Part shown: one piece after another, positions 25,016 to 34,101 of the stretch
How positions within the stretch are numbered: the first letter of the stretch is position 1
Layout of the letters: every line of letters starts with the position of its first letter
NCBI RefSeq assembly: GCF_003568665.1
Contig: NZ_QXMH01000007.1
Location: 87,414-151,413, forward strand
Reading direction: 5' to 3'
DNA length: 64,000 nt
From: Chitinophaga alhagiae
GTDB lineage: Bacteria > Bacteroidota > Bacteroidia > Chitinophagales > Chitinophagaceae
Position numbers and translations under genes: made by a program
The notes under the pieces: model-generated
The model's input: the letters and a program-made list of their open reading frames with translations, nothing else
The model's database searches: none
What the model was told of the DNA's origin: nothing

Positions 25016-26716
25016 TCACATTTTAACCGCCAATGCCTTGTTCTTTTCCAGGAACAACTTTGCCGCAGCCAGTTCCGGACGGCTGGCGCCTGTTGCATGG
25101 GAGGTTTTGAGCAATTGCGTATAGTAAGAACGCGCCATGGCCGCGTTACCTGATCTTTCCGCCGCCAGCCCCGCGCTGTAGAGCGCGTTGAACCGGTTGG
25201 GCCGGTCCCGCAGGTTGATCTCATAAGCCTCCAGCGCTTCCGCCGGTTTGTTCATGGCCATCAGCATATCCCCCAGCAGCTCCCGGGCCGGCGCCACTTC
25301 GCCCGGCGTAACCGGCGGTTTGGGCGTGGTTTCTTCCATGGTGGCGGCGGCTGTCATCAATTGCAGCGCATCGCTGTTCTTCCCTTCCTTCAGCGCCACC
25401 CAGGCTTCCGCGGCTTTTACCTGTATGGCCACCTGGTTGGCTTTATAGGCTTCCTCTTTCCGGACGAGCGTATCATGCAGCCGGTGCAGCGTTCTCACTT
25501 CCTCCCGGGCCGTTTCCAACTGGCCCAGGTGAACAGCGCCCAATGCCCGCGTAAAATGGACAATAGCATTTTCCCATGGGTATTTCTCCCAGTCAATGCC
25601 CGCTACAGTATGCGGTTGCAGCACGGCGGCTTCCGCCCACATCCTGTTTTCCAGCACGTAGCGTGCCGGAATGGCCGCAAGGGCATACACTACCTTGGGC
25701 GTTTCCGGGTAAATTTTCCGGATACCGCGCAGGTAATCGTATTGCTCTTTGGCGTGCTGGTTATCTGCCTGCTGCAGGTAGGAGTATACCAGGTAGTCCA
25801 TGCTGTGCAGCTCTTCGTCCCAATGGCCGTCCGTTATGCCCAGGCTCTCCCCGTAACACCTGGCGGCCGCGCCAGACACCTTGTTGGCGTAAATGCTTTC
25901 ATTCCAGAGGCCCAGCCTTACAAAAATGTGCGAAGGCATATGCTGCGCATGCGCCGATGAGGGCGCCACAGAAGCGTATTTCTGCGCCGCCGGCAGCGCC
26001 ATGGCGGCCAGTGCGGGATAGTCGTAACTGTGTATGATATAGTGGATCACGCCGGGGTGGAAAGATCTGTCCGCCCCCAGCGAAGCCAGCACTTCTCCGG
26101 CTTTCCGCTGTTTGGCGCAGGTTTTATCTCCCGGGTCTGCCGCGCTGTTGAGGGCCAGGGCATAGAACGCGGCCGCGTCATTATCTTCCGGATATTGCCG
26201 GTGCAGCTTTTCCATCGCCTTTTCAAAGTTGATGCAACGGTTGCGGTGCGTGGTGTTTTCCTTGTAAAACTCTCCTATGGCGTTGATGTAGTCGGTTTCC
26301 CTTTTTGTTTTTCCGCTAACAGACCGTGCAATGGCCACTGCCTTGCTTCCTTTTTCAAACTCTTCCTTCCCCGGCGGGGACCACAGCGGGTGAAAATTGC
26401 TCATGGCCACGCCCCAGTACGCCATAGCGCAGGAAGGCTCCTTGTGGATGATAGCGGCAAAGGCCTTCTCCGCCTCATCATATTCAAATGAATGCAGCAG
26501 GGCCAGCGCCATGTTGAAGTCTTCTTTTACCTGCCCGGAACAGGAGGTCTCAAATGAAACGGCGCCCAGCTGTTTGTCTGCCGGGCCACAGAGGATCGTT
26601 TTGCCCTGCTTGAGGTTCATGGCGGAGATGGTGGCCGCGGTGGGCACCCGGTTGTTATTGTTACAGGCCGCCAGGGCCAGCAGGAAAATGCAGGGGAATG
26701 TACGCAGCTTTTCCAT
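25016..26716 (-). CDS. Tetratricopeptide repeat lipoprotein
   Basis: 566 residues from the ATG at 26714-26716, which begins a lipoprotein signal (CIFLLALAACNNNN); the longer frame to 26836 lacks a signal. The mature protein is made of TPR-like helix pairs: ALLHSFEYDEAEKAFAAIIH, AYWGVAMSNFHPLWSPPGKE, HAQHMPSHIFVRLGLWNESI and AYEINLRDRPNRFNALYSAG. Proteins with the HMPSHIFVRLG element form a known but uncharacterised TPR group. It probably mediates protein contacts at the outer membrane. Monocistronic. Confidence 0.88.
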   Translation of the reverse strand: MEKLRTFPCIFLLALAACNNNNRVPTAATISAMNLKQGKTILCGPADKQLGAVSFETSCSGQVKEDFNMALALLHSFEYDEAEKAFAAIIHKEPSCAMAYWGVAMSNFHPLWSPPGKEEFEKGSKAVAIARSVSGKTKRETDYINAIGEFYKENTTHRNRCINFEKAMEKLHRQYPEDNDAAAFYALALNSAADPGDKTCAKQRKAGEVLASLGADRSFHPGVIHYIIHSYDYPALAAMALPAAQKYASVAPSSAHAQHMPSHIFVRLGLWNESIYANKVSGAAARCYGESLGITDGHWDEELHSMDYLVYSYLQQADNQHAKEQYDYLRGIRKIYPETPKVVYALAAIPARYVLENRMWAEAAVLQPHTVAGIDWEKYPWENAIVHFTRALGAVHLGQLETAREEVRTLHRLHDTLVRKEEAYKANQVAIQVKAAEAWVALKEGKNSDALQLMTAAATMEETTPKPPVTPGEVAPARELLGDMLMAMNKPAEALEAYEINLRDRPNRFNALYSAGLAAERSGNAAMARSYYTQLLKTSHATGASRPELAAAKLFLEKNKALAVKM

Positions 26717-26940
26717 GGTTGTTAATTGAGGGGTCTGTAGTAAGTTAAACAATATGGCGCGGCCTGCCAAATACGAGTTGGCAACCGGTGGCGTTGGAAG
26801 GATAAAAAACGTTATCCGCCTGTTATCTGCCGCCAATGCTGCTGAAGAACGGCGGCCTGCATACAGGTTTACAAGAAAAAAACTAATTTAATGCTGAATG
26901 CCAGGTACCCGCTACCCGGGAGAACCGTAAATGCCTTTCA

Positions 26941-28989
26941 ATGAAAAAACTGCTCCTCTTCACATTAGTCCTCGTAATATTTGCCGTTGCGGGCCACGCG
27001 CAGCAACCACCCAACATCCTGCTGATCATGGCGGACGATATGGGGTACTCCGACCTCGGCAGCTATGGCGGTGAAATACAGACCCCTCGCATTGACCAGC
27101 TGGCCCAAAACGGTCTCCGGTACCGGCAGTTTTACAACGCCGCCCGGTGCTGCCCCAGCCGCGCCGCCCTGATGACGGGCCTGTACCCTCACCAGGCCGG
27201 CATGGGATGGATGGCCGTGGCCGACCTGGGAACGCCCGCCTACCAGGACAATCTCAACAATGAATGCGTTACCATTGCGGAAGTACTCCGATCAGCAGGC
27301 TACCGTACCTATATGACCGGCAAATGGCATCTTACCAACGAGCGGAAAATAGAAGGCGGTATCACGGACAACTGGCCGGTACAACGGGGCTTCAACAGGT
27401 ACTTCGGCATCATTCCCGGCGGCGCCAATTATTTCACGCCCTTTGTGTACAGCAACAACGAACGTTACAAGGCGCCCGAGAATTTCTACCTGACCGATGC
27501 CATCAGCGATACCAGCGTGCAGTACCTCAAAGATCATTTCGCGCAAAAGAACGGCACTCCCTTCTTCCTGTACGTAGCCTATACGGCGCCGCACTGGCCG
27601 CTGCATGCACCACAGACAGTGATCAGCAAATACAGGGAAAAATACCGGGCAGGATGGGACGCGCTCCGGCAGCAGCGGTTTAACCGCCAGCGGCAAATGG
27701 GCGTTGTAACCAAAGCCGCGGCGCTTGCTCCCCGGGATACGGCCGTGCCTGCCTGGACAAGCCTTACGCCTGAAAAACAGGAAGAAATGGCCACCCGCAT
27801 GGCCATCTACGCCGCGCAGATAGATATCATGGACCAGGGCATAGGCCGCATGGTGGATGTACTGAAAAAAAACGGCCAGCTCAACAATACGCTGATCATG
27901 ATACTGAGCGATAACGGCGCCTGCGCGGAGTTCATCAGCAGCGGAGAAAGCAAGGCCGTTACCGGCGAAGCCAATACTTTCGAAAGCTACCGCATTCACT
28001 GGGCCAACCTGAGCAGCACGCCTTTTAAAGAATACAAACACTACACCTACGAAGGCGGCATAGCCACCCCGCTCATTGTACACTGGCCGGCCGGCATTGA
28101 TAAAAAGCTGAACAATCAATTTGTAGCTGAATACGGTCACCTTACGGACATTATGGCCACCTGCGTGGATGTGGCCGGGGCCCGCTACCCTGCCCAATAC
28201 CGCGGGCATGCCATTCACCCTATGGAAGGTAAAAGCCTGCAGCCTCATTTTACCGGGCATACCAATAACAGGGGGCCCGTTTTCTGGGAGCATGAGGCCA
28301 ATATTGCCCTGCGCAACGGCCCATGGAAACTGGTAGCCAAAACACCGGAAAACACGGAGTTCAACAAACAGTCCCTCCGGTTGTACAACATGGAAGCGGA
28401 CCCTTCCGAAATGCACGATCTCAGCCGGGAACAACCGGCCCTGGTGAAGGAGTACTACGATGCCTGGCTGGCCTGGGCCAAAAAGATCGGCGCCTTTCCG
28501 CTGGACACAAGGCCCTACGGCGAACGCCTGCAGGTATATCGCAGGAATGTTAACGGCACTTTTGACGACAACCTGGGCGGCTGGAACGTCAGGAAAAACG
28601 ACGGTGTGCAGGGCACGATCATCATTGATACGCTCTCCCCCCTATCCGGGAAAAAATCGGTGCTGGCCAGCGTGGTACAGCCGGGAGAAAGGCCGGCCGC
28701 CATGGCCATGTTCTGGCCCTTCCGTGTAACAAAAGGGGAAACCTTTACCCTGGAGCTGAAAACAAGATCTAACCAGCCCGCGCGTTTCATGCTCCGGCTG
28801 GAAAAGGCGGACGGGGCTTTCGAGAAGATCATTGATGAGGAAATAACGGCGGAGACCGGGATGAAGGAAGTAAAGTTCCGGTCTACAGCAGCGGCGGGCA
28901 ACGGGCAGTACCGGATCGGGCTGTACTTCGGGAAAATGGCAAAGGGCAGCAAGGTATGGGTGGATGATGTACGGCTTGTCAGGAATTAA
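26941..28989 (+). CDS. Arylsulfatase with C-terminal beta-sandwich domain
   Basis: 682 residues with a signal peptide (LVIFAVAGHAQ). Calcium site NILLIMADDMGYSDLGSYGG; signature C70-C-P-S-R followed by AALMTG, where Cys70 becomes formylglycine; other family stretches are MTGKWHLTN, YVAYTAPHWPLHAP, and LSDNGACAEF. After about residue 525 comes an extra domain (TFDDNLGGWNVRKNDGVQGT to GSKVWVDDVRLV), a carbohydrate-binding-like beta sandwich. This extension is longer than usual for the family and suggests binding to a polysaccharide. It stands alone, divergent from the TPR gene. Confidence 0.94.
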   Translation: MKKLLLFTLVLVIFAVAGHAQQPPNILLIMADDMGYSDLGSYGGEIQTPRIDQLAQNGLRYRQFYNAARCCPSRAALMTGLYPHQAGMGWMAVADLGTPAYQDNLNNECVTIAEVLRSAGYRTYMTGKWHLTNERKIEGGITDNWPVQRGFNRYFGIIPGGANYFTPFVYSNNERYKAPENFYLTDAISDTSVQYLKDHFAQKNGTPFFLYVAYTAPHWPLHAPQTVISKYREKYRAGWDALRQQRFNRQRQMGVVTKAAALAPRDTAVPAWTSLTPEKQEEMATRMAIYAAQIDIMDQGIGRMVDVLKKNGQLNNTLIMILSDNGACAEFISSGESKAVTGEANTFESYRIHWANLSSTPFKEYKHYTYEGGIATPLIVHWPAGIDKKLNNQFVAEYGHLTDIMATCVDVAGARYPAQYRGHAIHPMEGKSLQPHFTGHTNNRGPVFWEHEANIALRNGPWKLVAKTPENTEFNKQSLRLYNMEADPSEMHDLSREQPALVKEYYDAWLAWAKKIGAFPLDTRPYGERLQVYRRNVNGTFDDNLGGWNVRKNDGVQGTIIIDTLSPLSGKKSVLASVVQPGERPAAMAMFWPFRVTKGETFTLELKTRSNQPARFMLRLEKADGAFEKIIDEEITAETGMKEVKFRSTAAAGNGQYRIGLYFGKMAKGSKVWVDDVRLVRN

Positions 28990-29034
28990 TTGTGTTTTGA
29001 TTTACCTTGCATTAAAACAATACGATACGCCGGT

Positions 29035-29658
29035 ATGAAAAACAGGAAAGACCACTGGGAAACAGTATATGCCACCAAAAGGCCAGATGAAGTAAGCTGG
29101 ACGCAAGACGTTCCGCAAACCTCCCTTGATTTCATCCGCTCTTTCAACCTTCCTAAAACGGCCAGTATCATAGACGTTGGCGGCGGTGACAGCAAGCTGG
29201 CGGATTTCCTGCTGAACGAAGGTTTTGAGAACATCACCGTACTGGATATATCGGCCGTGGCGCTTGACAGGGTCAAAGCGCGGCTGGGCGAAAGGGCCTC
29301 CCGGATCAGGTGGGTGGTGCAGGATGTTACGGCGTTTGAACCGGCCGCAGCGTTCGACCTCTGGCATGACCGCGCTACTTTTCACTTCCTTACCACGGAA
29401 GAGCAGATATCAAAATACCTGGATACAATAACACGTAACGTAAAAAAGGGCGGCCACGCGGTGATAGGCACTTTTTCTACCAGCGGGCCGGAGAAATGCA
29501 GCGGGCTGCCTATTCAACAGTATAACGAAGAAACCCTGGGCCAACGTTTGCAGGCGGGGTTTGAAAAAATAAAATGTATCACGGAAGATCATACCACGCC
29601 GTTCCATACCACCCAGAATTTCCTGTTCTGCTCCTTCCGGCGGAAGGCAAACGGCTGA
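29035..29658 (+). CDS. Class I SAM-dependent methyltransferase
   Basis: 207 residues from the ATG at 29035. Motif I is SIIDVGGGDSKLADFLL, which binds S-adenosylmethionine; motif II is NITVLDISAVALDRVKARL; FDLWHDRATFHFL follows where the catalytic or substrate region lies. The N-terminal KDHWETVYATKRPDEVSWTQ is typical of the small cytoplasmic TPMT/UbiE-like methyltransferases. The substrate is unknown. Its stop codon directly abuts that of the convergent 2-TM gene (TGATCA at 29656-29661). Confidence 0.9.
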   Translation: MKNRKDHWETVYATKRPDEVSWTQDVPQTSLDFIRSFNLPKTASIIDVGGGDSKLADFLLNEGFENITVLDISAVALDRVKARLGERASRIRWVVQDVTAFEPAAAFDLWHDRATFHFLTTEEQISKYLDTITRNVKKGGHAVIGTFSTSGPEKCSGLPIQQYNEETLGQRLQAGFEKIKCITEDHTTPFHTTQNFLFCSFRRKANG

Positions 29659-29671
29659 TCAGGCCGGTTTG
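29648..29671. terminator. Hairpin spanning two abutting stop codons
   Basis: CAAACGGC and GCCGGTTTG pair with a single bulge around TGATCAG, which holds the stop codons of both convergent genes. T-rich sequence follows on the plus strand. A shared terminator is plausible. Confidence 0.4.
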
Positions 29672-30654
29672 TTCCTTTTCCACCAGATGTAAACGAGGGA
29701 GCTTTTGGGGAGTATCCAGCCATCGTGCGTGAGATACAGTTTGTCATTTTCCCCGCGGTCAAACGGCGGGTGCTCCCGGTCTGAACTGAGGTAGTAGGCG
29801 CCGCCAATGAATATTTCGTCACTCACCTCTGTATATATCAACTCACTGGTCATGCCTTTTACCGGCAGGTCAAAAATGAAGTTCATATAACTGTCCTTTT
29901 CCAGGTAATATTCTACAACAAAAGACACTTCCACAAATTCCGACAAAGGCCTGAGCTTTATAGGCACGTCTGCCGTATAACGCACACAATGGTTAAACTC
30001 CGACCGCTTCATCTTCAACGGCCTCCGGTTCAGTCTTACCTCGGCGTTTTCCAGCACATAATCTTCATTCGTAAGATTGGAATGTTCAAAATCCGTTTCA
30101 TCGAAAGTATAACCAAACTCATGGTCTACAAAGCTGAAATTCCGGTTCCTGTTGTTGCCTTCCTCCCGCTCCTTCTCATTCGTGATCCTGAAAAACTCTA
30201 TATCGAGCGTGTTTTTGTGCTGCAGGGATTTGAAATAGGAGATCTCCTTCCGTATCCTGAAAAATCCCGGTTTATCGGTTTTGTGTATGTATGTGGTTAT
30301 TTTATAGTTTTCCAGGTGCCGTTTGCGGTAAAACTCCAGGTCCTTCACAAAGATGTTCAGCAAGTTGGCCGGTGCCATGGACTGCATATAACCCACCAGC
30401 GTTGTCTCCCTCCGCACCTTGTACCACTCCCAAAAGTAGGTAGCGAGGATGGATACAATAAAACCTGCTACCACACTGATAAAATAATTGATAAAATCCT
30501 TGCTGTTGAACCATTCTTCTATGTGCAGTACGTTCTTGCCGGCCAGTGTGAATATCCCAATGAAAAACAATGAAAGAATGCCTACCCCAATAAACAATAC
30601 ATCCAGGCGACCACGGGGGCCTTTGGTATCTTTAAATCGTTTTCCATCACTCAT
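29659..30654 (-). CDS. Unrecognised membrane protein with two N-terminal helices and a large soluble domain
   Basis: 331 residues. I do not recognise the family. After a short basic N-terminus there are two membrane helices (VLFIGVGILSLFFIGIFTLAG and FINYFISVVAGFIVSILATYF), followed at once by WEWYKVRRETTLVGYM and a cytoplasmic domain of about 240 residues. This domain is rich in charged and aromatic residues and in predicted beta strands (DVPIKLRPLSEFVEVSFVVE; YMNFIFDLPVKGMTSELIYT). Such a layout is found in membrane sensors and in some defence effectors; nothing here shows which. A 20-bp perfect palindrome overlaps its likely promoter at 30677-30696, so expression is probably tightly controlled. 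No operon partner. Confidence 0.7.
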   Translation of the reverse strand: MSDGKRFKDTKGPRGRLDVLFIGVGILSLFFIGIFTLAGKNVLHIEEWFNSKDFINYFISVVAGFIVSILATYFWEWYKVRRETTLVGYMQSMAPANLLNIFVKDLEFYRKRHLENYKITTYIHKTDKPGFFRIRKEISYFKSLQHKNTLDIEFFRITNEKEREEGNNRNRNFSFVDHEFGYTFDETDFEHSNLTNEDYVLENAEVRLNRRPLKMKRSEFNHCVRYTADVPIKLRPLSEFVEVSFVVEYYLEKDSYMNFIFDLPVKGMTSELIYTEVSDEIFIGGAYYLSSDREHPPFDRGENDKLYLTHDGWILPKSSLVYIWWKRNKPA

Positions 30655-30676
30655 AAGTACGCCGAAAGTTTTAGGG

Positions 30677-30696
30677 ATTCGCTAAATATAGCGAAT
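30677..30696 (-). promoter_or_regulatory. Palindromic operator over the promoter of the 2-TM gene
   Basis: ATTCGCTA (30677-30684) and TAGCGAAT (30689-30696) flank AATA. On the minus strand the centre reads TATATTTA, one base from the TAnnTTTG box, 28 bases upstream of the ATG at 30654. A dimeric repressor bound here would block transcription. Confidence 0.6.
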
Positions 30697-30745
30697 ATTT
30701 TATTAAGTATCCCCCCCTTTACCGCCTGTGAGCCGCCCCAAAAAC

Positions 30746-30775
30746 TTTCATTATCCCGGATAAATTTCTATTTTG
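30746..30775 (+). promoter_or_regulatory. Possible promoter of the GH20 gene
   Basis: TTTC at 30746-30749 and TATTTTG at 30769-30775 are about 19 bases apart and resemble the TTTG / TAnnTTTG pair of Bacteroidota, with small deviations. The ATG at 30868 is 93 bases downstream. Confidence 0.35.
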
Positions 30776-30867
30776 TACGCTGCCTACAGTAAACAACCCT
30801 TTTTAACCGGCTGTACATGCTTCCTCGAAACAGATGGCAGCCCATCAACGCTTCTCAAAACCAAAGC

Positions 30868-32715
30868 ATGAAGATGAACAAACTCCTCAGGATGTTGTTC
30901 CTGGCCATCTTGTCCGCCACTACCGCCATAGCGGCCCCGGCGGCAGACACGTCTTTTTCCGTTATTCCGGCCCCGCTCCACATCCAGGCCGGCAAAGGCA
31001 GCTTTCCGCTCACCCCGCAAACGCGCATCCTGGTGGAGGCTGGCAGCAAAGATCTTCAGCACGTGGCTACAGAACTGGCCGCGGGCATCCGCCGGCAAAG
31101 CGGCCTTCAATTGCCGGTAGGCGCCCTGGGAAAAATGACCCCGGTAAACGCCATTGTGCTGCGGCTGCAGGCAGATACCCTGGGCAATGAAGGTTACCGC
31201 CTGACCGTAAGGCCCGGCCTTGCCACCGCCAGCGCTTCCAAACCCGCCGGTGTTTTCTACGCGGCGCAAACCATCCTGCAACTGCTGCCGGCGGGCCCGT
31301 CCAAAAGCCCGGTGCTGCCCGCAGTCACCATTGCGGACAAACCCCGCTTCGGCTGGCGCGGTCTCATGCTGGACGTAGGGCGTTATTATTATCCCGTAGA
31401 CTACATCAAGCAGTATATAGACTACATGGCCATGCACAAGCTCAATACCTTCCACTGGCACCTTACGGAAGATCATGGCTGGCGCATCGAGATCAAAAAG
31501 TATCCCCGCCTCACTGCTGTGAGCGCCTGGCGCAACGGTACGCAGTTCACCAATAACCGGGTGAACGACCACCCCCACGGCGGTTTTTATACGCAGGAAG
31601 AAGTGAAGGAAGTAGTGGCCTATGCCCAGTCCAAATTCATTACCGTAGTACCTGAAATTGAAATGCCCGGCCACAGCCTCTCTGCGCTGGCTGCTTACCC
31701 CGAGCTGTCCTGCACCGGCGGGCCGTTTGAAATGCCGGTCAAATGGGGCATTCAGAAAGATGTGTATTGCGCCGGCAACGACAAAACCTTTGCCTTCCTG
31801 GAAGACGTGCTCACGGAAGTGGCCGCCCTCTTTCCCGGCGAGACCATCCACATTGGGGGAGACGAATGCCCGAAAGACCGCTGGAAGGCTTGCAACCGCT
31901 GCCAGCAGCGCATCAAGGCCAACAATCTCAAGGATGAGCATGAGTTGCAGAGCTATTTCATTACCCGTATAGAAAAGTTCCTGCAAACCAAAGGCAAACG
32001 CATTATTGGCTGGGACGAGATACTGGAAGGCGGCCTGGCGCCCAATGCGGCGGTAATGTCCTGGCGCGGTACCAAGGGCGGTATTGAGGCGGCACGGCTG
32101 CTTCATCCGGTAGTAATGACCCCCAACAATTTTATGTACTTCGATTATTACCAGGGAGAAACCTACCTGGAGCCTTATTGCATTGGCGGTTTTCTGCCGC
32201 TGCGGAAGGTATATGAATACGAGCCGGTACCGGCGGAGCTGAATGCGGAAGAAGCCAAATTCATCCTGGGCGTGCAAGGTAACGTATGGTGCGAGTTCAT
32301 TCACAGCCCTGAAAAATCGAATTACATGACCTTTCCCCGCGCCGCCGCCATGGCGGAAACAGGCTGGAGCAGCGCCGGCCGGAAAAACTGGGAAGATTTT
32401 ACCCGCCGTATGGAAAGCCAGTACCTGCGGTACGATCAGGCAGGCATTGGCTACGCCACCAGCGCGTACAATGTGATGTTCAAAATAGAAACAGACTCCG
32501 TGCGGAACAAGGCACTGGTAACGCTGCAAACAGACTGTTACCGGCCCAACATCCGGTACACCACTAACGGCAACGAACCTACGGCCGCCTCTGCTCAATA
32601 CAGCCAGCCGTTTGAGGTAGACCTGCCGGTGAACGTCAAGGCCGCCGTTTTCCAGCACAACCGGGTACGCGGCCAGGTGAGCGGCACGGCCATTCTCCGC
32701 AAAACTGCCCGGTAA
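30868..32715 (+). CDS. Beta-N-acetylhexosaminidase, GH20
   Basis: 615 residues from the ATG at 30868, which begins a signal peptide (LFLAILSATTAIAAPA). An N-terminal GH20b domain is followed by the GH20 barrel from about residue 165 (RFGWRGLMLDVGRYYYPVDY). The catalytic pair is D332-E333 in HIGGDECPKDRW, where Asp orients the substrate N-acetyl group and Glu is the acid/base. Further landmarks: KLNTFHWHLTEDHGWRIEI, VPEIEMPGHSLSALAAYPEL, GVQGNVWCEF. A C-terminal chitobiase-type domain (NIRYTTNGNEPT) follows. It removes terminal GlcNAc/GalNAc in the periplasm. Monocistronic, with a strong terminator behind it. Confidence 0.96.
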   Translation: MKMNKLLRMLFLAILSATTAIAAPAADTSFSVIPAPLHIQAGKGSFPLTPQTRILVEAGSKDLQHVATELAAGIRRQSGLQLPVGALGKMTPVNAIVLRLQADTLGNEGYRLTVRPGLATASASKPAGVFYAAQTILQLLPAGPSKSPVLPAVTIADKPRFGWRGLMLDVGRYYYPVDYIKQYIDYMAMHKLNTFHWHLTEDHGWRIEIKKYPRLTAVSAWRNGTQFTNNRVNDHPHGGFYTQEEVKEVVAYAQSKFITVVPEIEMPGHSLSALAAYPELSCTGGPFEMPVKWGIQKDVYCAGNDKTFAFLEDVLTEVAALFPGETIHIGGDECPKDRWKACNRCQQRIKANNLKDEHELQSYFITRIEKFLQTKGKRIIGWDEILEGGLAPNAAVMSWRGTKGGIEAARLLHPVVMTPNNFMYFDYYQGETYLEPYCIGGFLPLRKVYEYEPVPAELNAEEAKFILGVQGNVWCEFIHSPEKSNYMTFPRAAAMAETGWSSAGRKNWEDFTRRMESQYLRYDQAGIGYATSAYNVMFKIETDSVRNKALVTLQTDCYRPNIRYTTNGNEPTAASAQYSQPFEVDLPVNVKAAVFQHNRVRGQVSGTAILRKTAR

Positions 32716-32724
32716 TACGCTAGC

Positions 32725-32778
32725 CCCCTATCATAAAAGGCTGCTCCCTTGCGGGGGGGCAGCCTTTTATGATAGGGG
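32725..32778. terminator. Long perfect hairpin between GH20 and sialidase-like genes
   Basis: A 20-bp perfect stem (32725-32744 with 32759-32778) around a 14-base loop that can pair further (CCC/GGG). It lies between two convergent genes and includes AAAAGG/CCTTTT. A bidirectional terminator is the simplest reading. Confidence 0.75.
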
Positions 32779-32789
32779 TACCAATAAGG

Positions 32790-33800
32790 TTACCGGCCTT
32801 TCAATTGTTTCAGCGGGATTTTAGCGAGGTAAATGGATGTTTTACCTTCATGGGAAGAATAGTAAGACATCCACAGCTTCCCTTTATAGAACAGCATGCC
32901 GGGGTACGAGTTGTCTCCCGCGCTAGGCACGTGAATGCTTTTGCGCACATGGCCTTTGAGGTCTGTTATATACACTACGGTGCTTACTTTCGGTTTGTAC
33001 TGGCGGGTACCCATTACCAGGGTTTCATTATTGAGGAAAAGGAAGTTGGGGCCACCCAGCCGGTGTTCCATTTTCGAGAGCCGCCATTGTTTGTAGGGTG
33101 CGGTGGCCGTGGCTATCATACCCACCTGGTCTGCCTTCTCGCGCCGTATCAACACGTACATATTGCCGTTCTTGTCAAAACGGATGGTGCATTCATTGGG
33201 AGCGCCGTCTACCTCAATTTGCGATACGTGCTGGAAATAGCGCCCGTCATTCGTGCTAACGAGGTAGATCTTGTTCACCTGGTAGAGAATGGCATAACCG
33301 GTCCCCTGGTGCCAGGTAAGGCGCCATACCCAGTCAGACCAGGAAGCGATGGCCGGGTCTACCACGGATTCCCACGGGGTGCTGAACGTGGTACCGGATG
33401 CGTCTGATACGGATATCAGCGGCTTGCGGCTGATCACCTTTTTACCTTCATGCGCTTCCACGTCCATCAGTACCATCACGCGGCCATCTGGCGTAACAGA
33501 CAGCTTGGGGTCTCTCACATCCCTGTCTTTTACTTCCAGCAGCGCCACGCTCTCCCATTGTTTACTGTCTTTGGAGCGGAGTACCCGGGCTTTGCCATCG
33601 GGGCCTGATACGTGCCCGCTGCCTTCGCGGAACGCGCAATAAAAAGCGTCATTAAAGCGGAGGAGGTCTGTAAAGGCGTTGTGCGGCGCCTGGTCCCATA
33701 TCTTTTCCACTGCGGGGGTTTCACTGCCGGCGGTGTTTTTGCTGACGGCGCAGGCTTGCAGGGTGATAGCGGCGGCGAAAAGGATAGACAATCGTTTCAT
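32790..33800 (-). CDS. Sialidase-fold (BNR-like) lipoprotein
   Basis: 336 residues from the ATG at 33798-33800, with a lipobox (AITLQACAVSKN). It has the six-bladed propeller pattern of exo-alpha-sialidase-like proteins: NAFTDLLRFNDAFYCAFREGSGH, LRSKDSKQWESVALLEVKDR, LISVSDASGTTFSTPW, and DNSYPGMLFYKGKLWMSYYSSHEG near the end. The Arg triad of true GH33 sialidases is only partly evident (FRE, IRR and no clear third Arg), so activity on sialic acid is uncertain. A related glycan hydrolase or lectin is possible. Monocistronic; the neighbouring hexosaminidase suggests host- or glycoprotein-type glycans. Confidence 0.82.
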   Translation of the reverse strand: MKRLSILFAAAITLQACAVSKNTAGSETPAVEKIWDQAPHNAFTDLLRFNDAFYCAFREGSGHVSGPDGKARVLRSKDSKQWESVALLEVKDRDVRDPKLSVTPDGRVMVLMDVEAHEGKKVISRKPLISVSDASGTTFSTPWESVVDPAIASWSDWVWRLTWHQGTGYAILYQVNKIYLVSTNDGRYFQHVSQIEVDGAPNECTIRFDKNGNMYVLIRREKADQVGMIATATAPYKQWRLSKMEHRLGGPNFLFLNNETLVMGTRQYKPKVSTVVYITDLKGHVRKSIHVPSAGDNSYPGMLFYKGKLWMSYYSSHEGKTSIYLAKIPLKQLKGR

Positions 33801-33879
33801 GCTGTTGAACATCGCATCAGGTATTAGCAAATTGGTTTTACGCGTACTTAACTAAAATGCCGTCAAAATTTTTGCGGCC

Positions 33880-34101
33880 TCATCTCCCGTTAGCAGTATT
33901 TTTCTGCTTCTTTGCTGTGCTGAATATAGAAAATAAAAGCCCGCCCATCACAGCACCATACACGGTACTGTTCAATGGCTTTGAAGTAATAGCGCAACTG
34001 CCGGACTTGCAGCCCACAAAATCCCAATAGAGGTAACCGGCCACTGCGCCAATACCCACACCAATTATAACAAGCAAATGTTTTTTAATGAACTTCTTCA
34101 T
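33880..34101 (-). CDS. Small membrane protein, DUF6132-like
   Basis: 73 residues with two membrane helices (LLVIIGVGIGAVAGYLYWDF and YGAVMGGLLFSIF) and between them the conserved FVGCKSGSCAITSKPLNSTV, with two Cys and the S/N pattern of the DUF6132 family. These proteins often lie beside YgaP/rhodanese-like or thioredoxin genes. It overlaps the upstream membrane-protein gene by 17 bases, so the two are coupled. Function unknown; the paired Cys suggest redox or sulfur chemistry. Confidence 0.75.
   Translation of the reverse strand: MKKFIKKHLLVIIGVGIGAVAGYLYWDFVGCKSGSCAITSKPLNSTVYGAVMGGLLFSIFSTAKKQKNTANGR

Noticed and set aside
27292..28434. A 380-residue minus-strand frame in the arylsulfatase gene
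   Set aside because: Antisense shadow of a well-conserved sulfatase; no recognisable motif.
29659..30654. Assignment of the 2-TM protein to a CBASS or other named defence system
   Set aside because: No nucleotidyltransferase or known effector partner lies nearby; two helices alone do not define such a system.
30784..32658. A 624-residue open frame on the minus strand
   Set aside because: It lies fully antisense to the GH20 hexosaminidase, has no family character and follows from the codon bias of the GC-rich gene.
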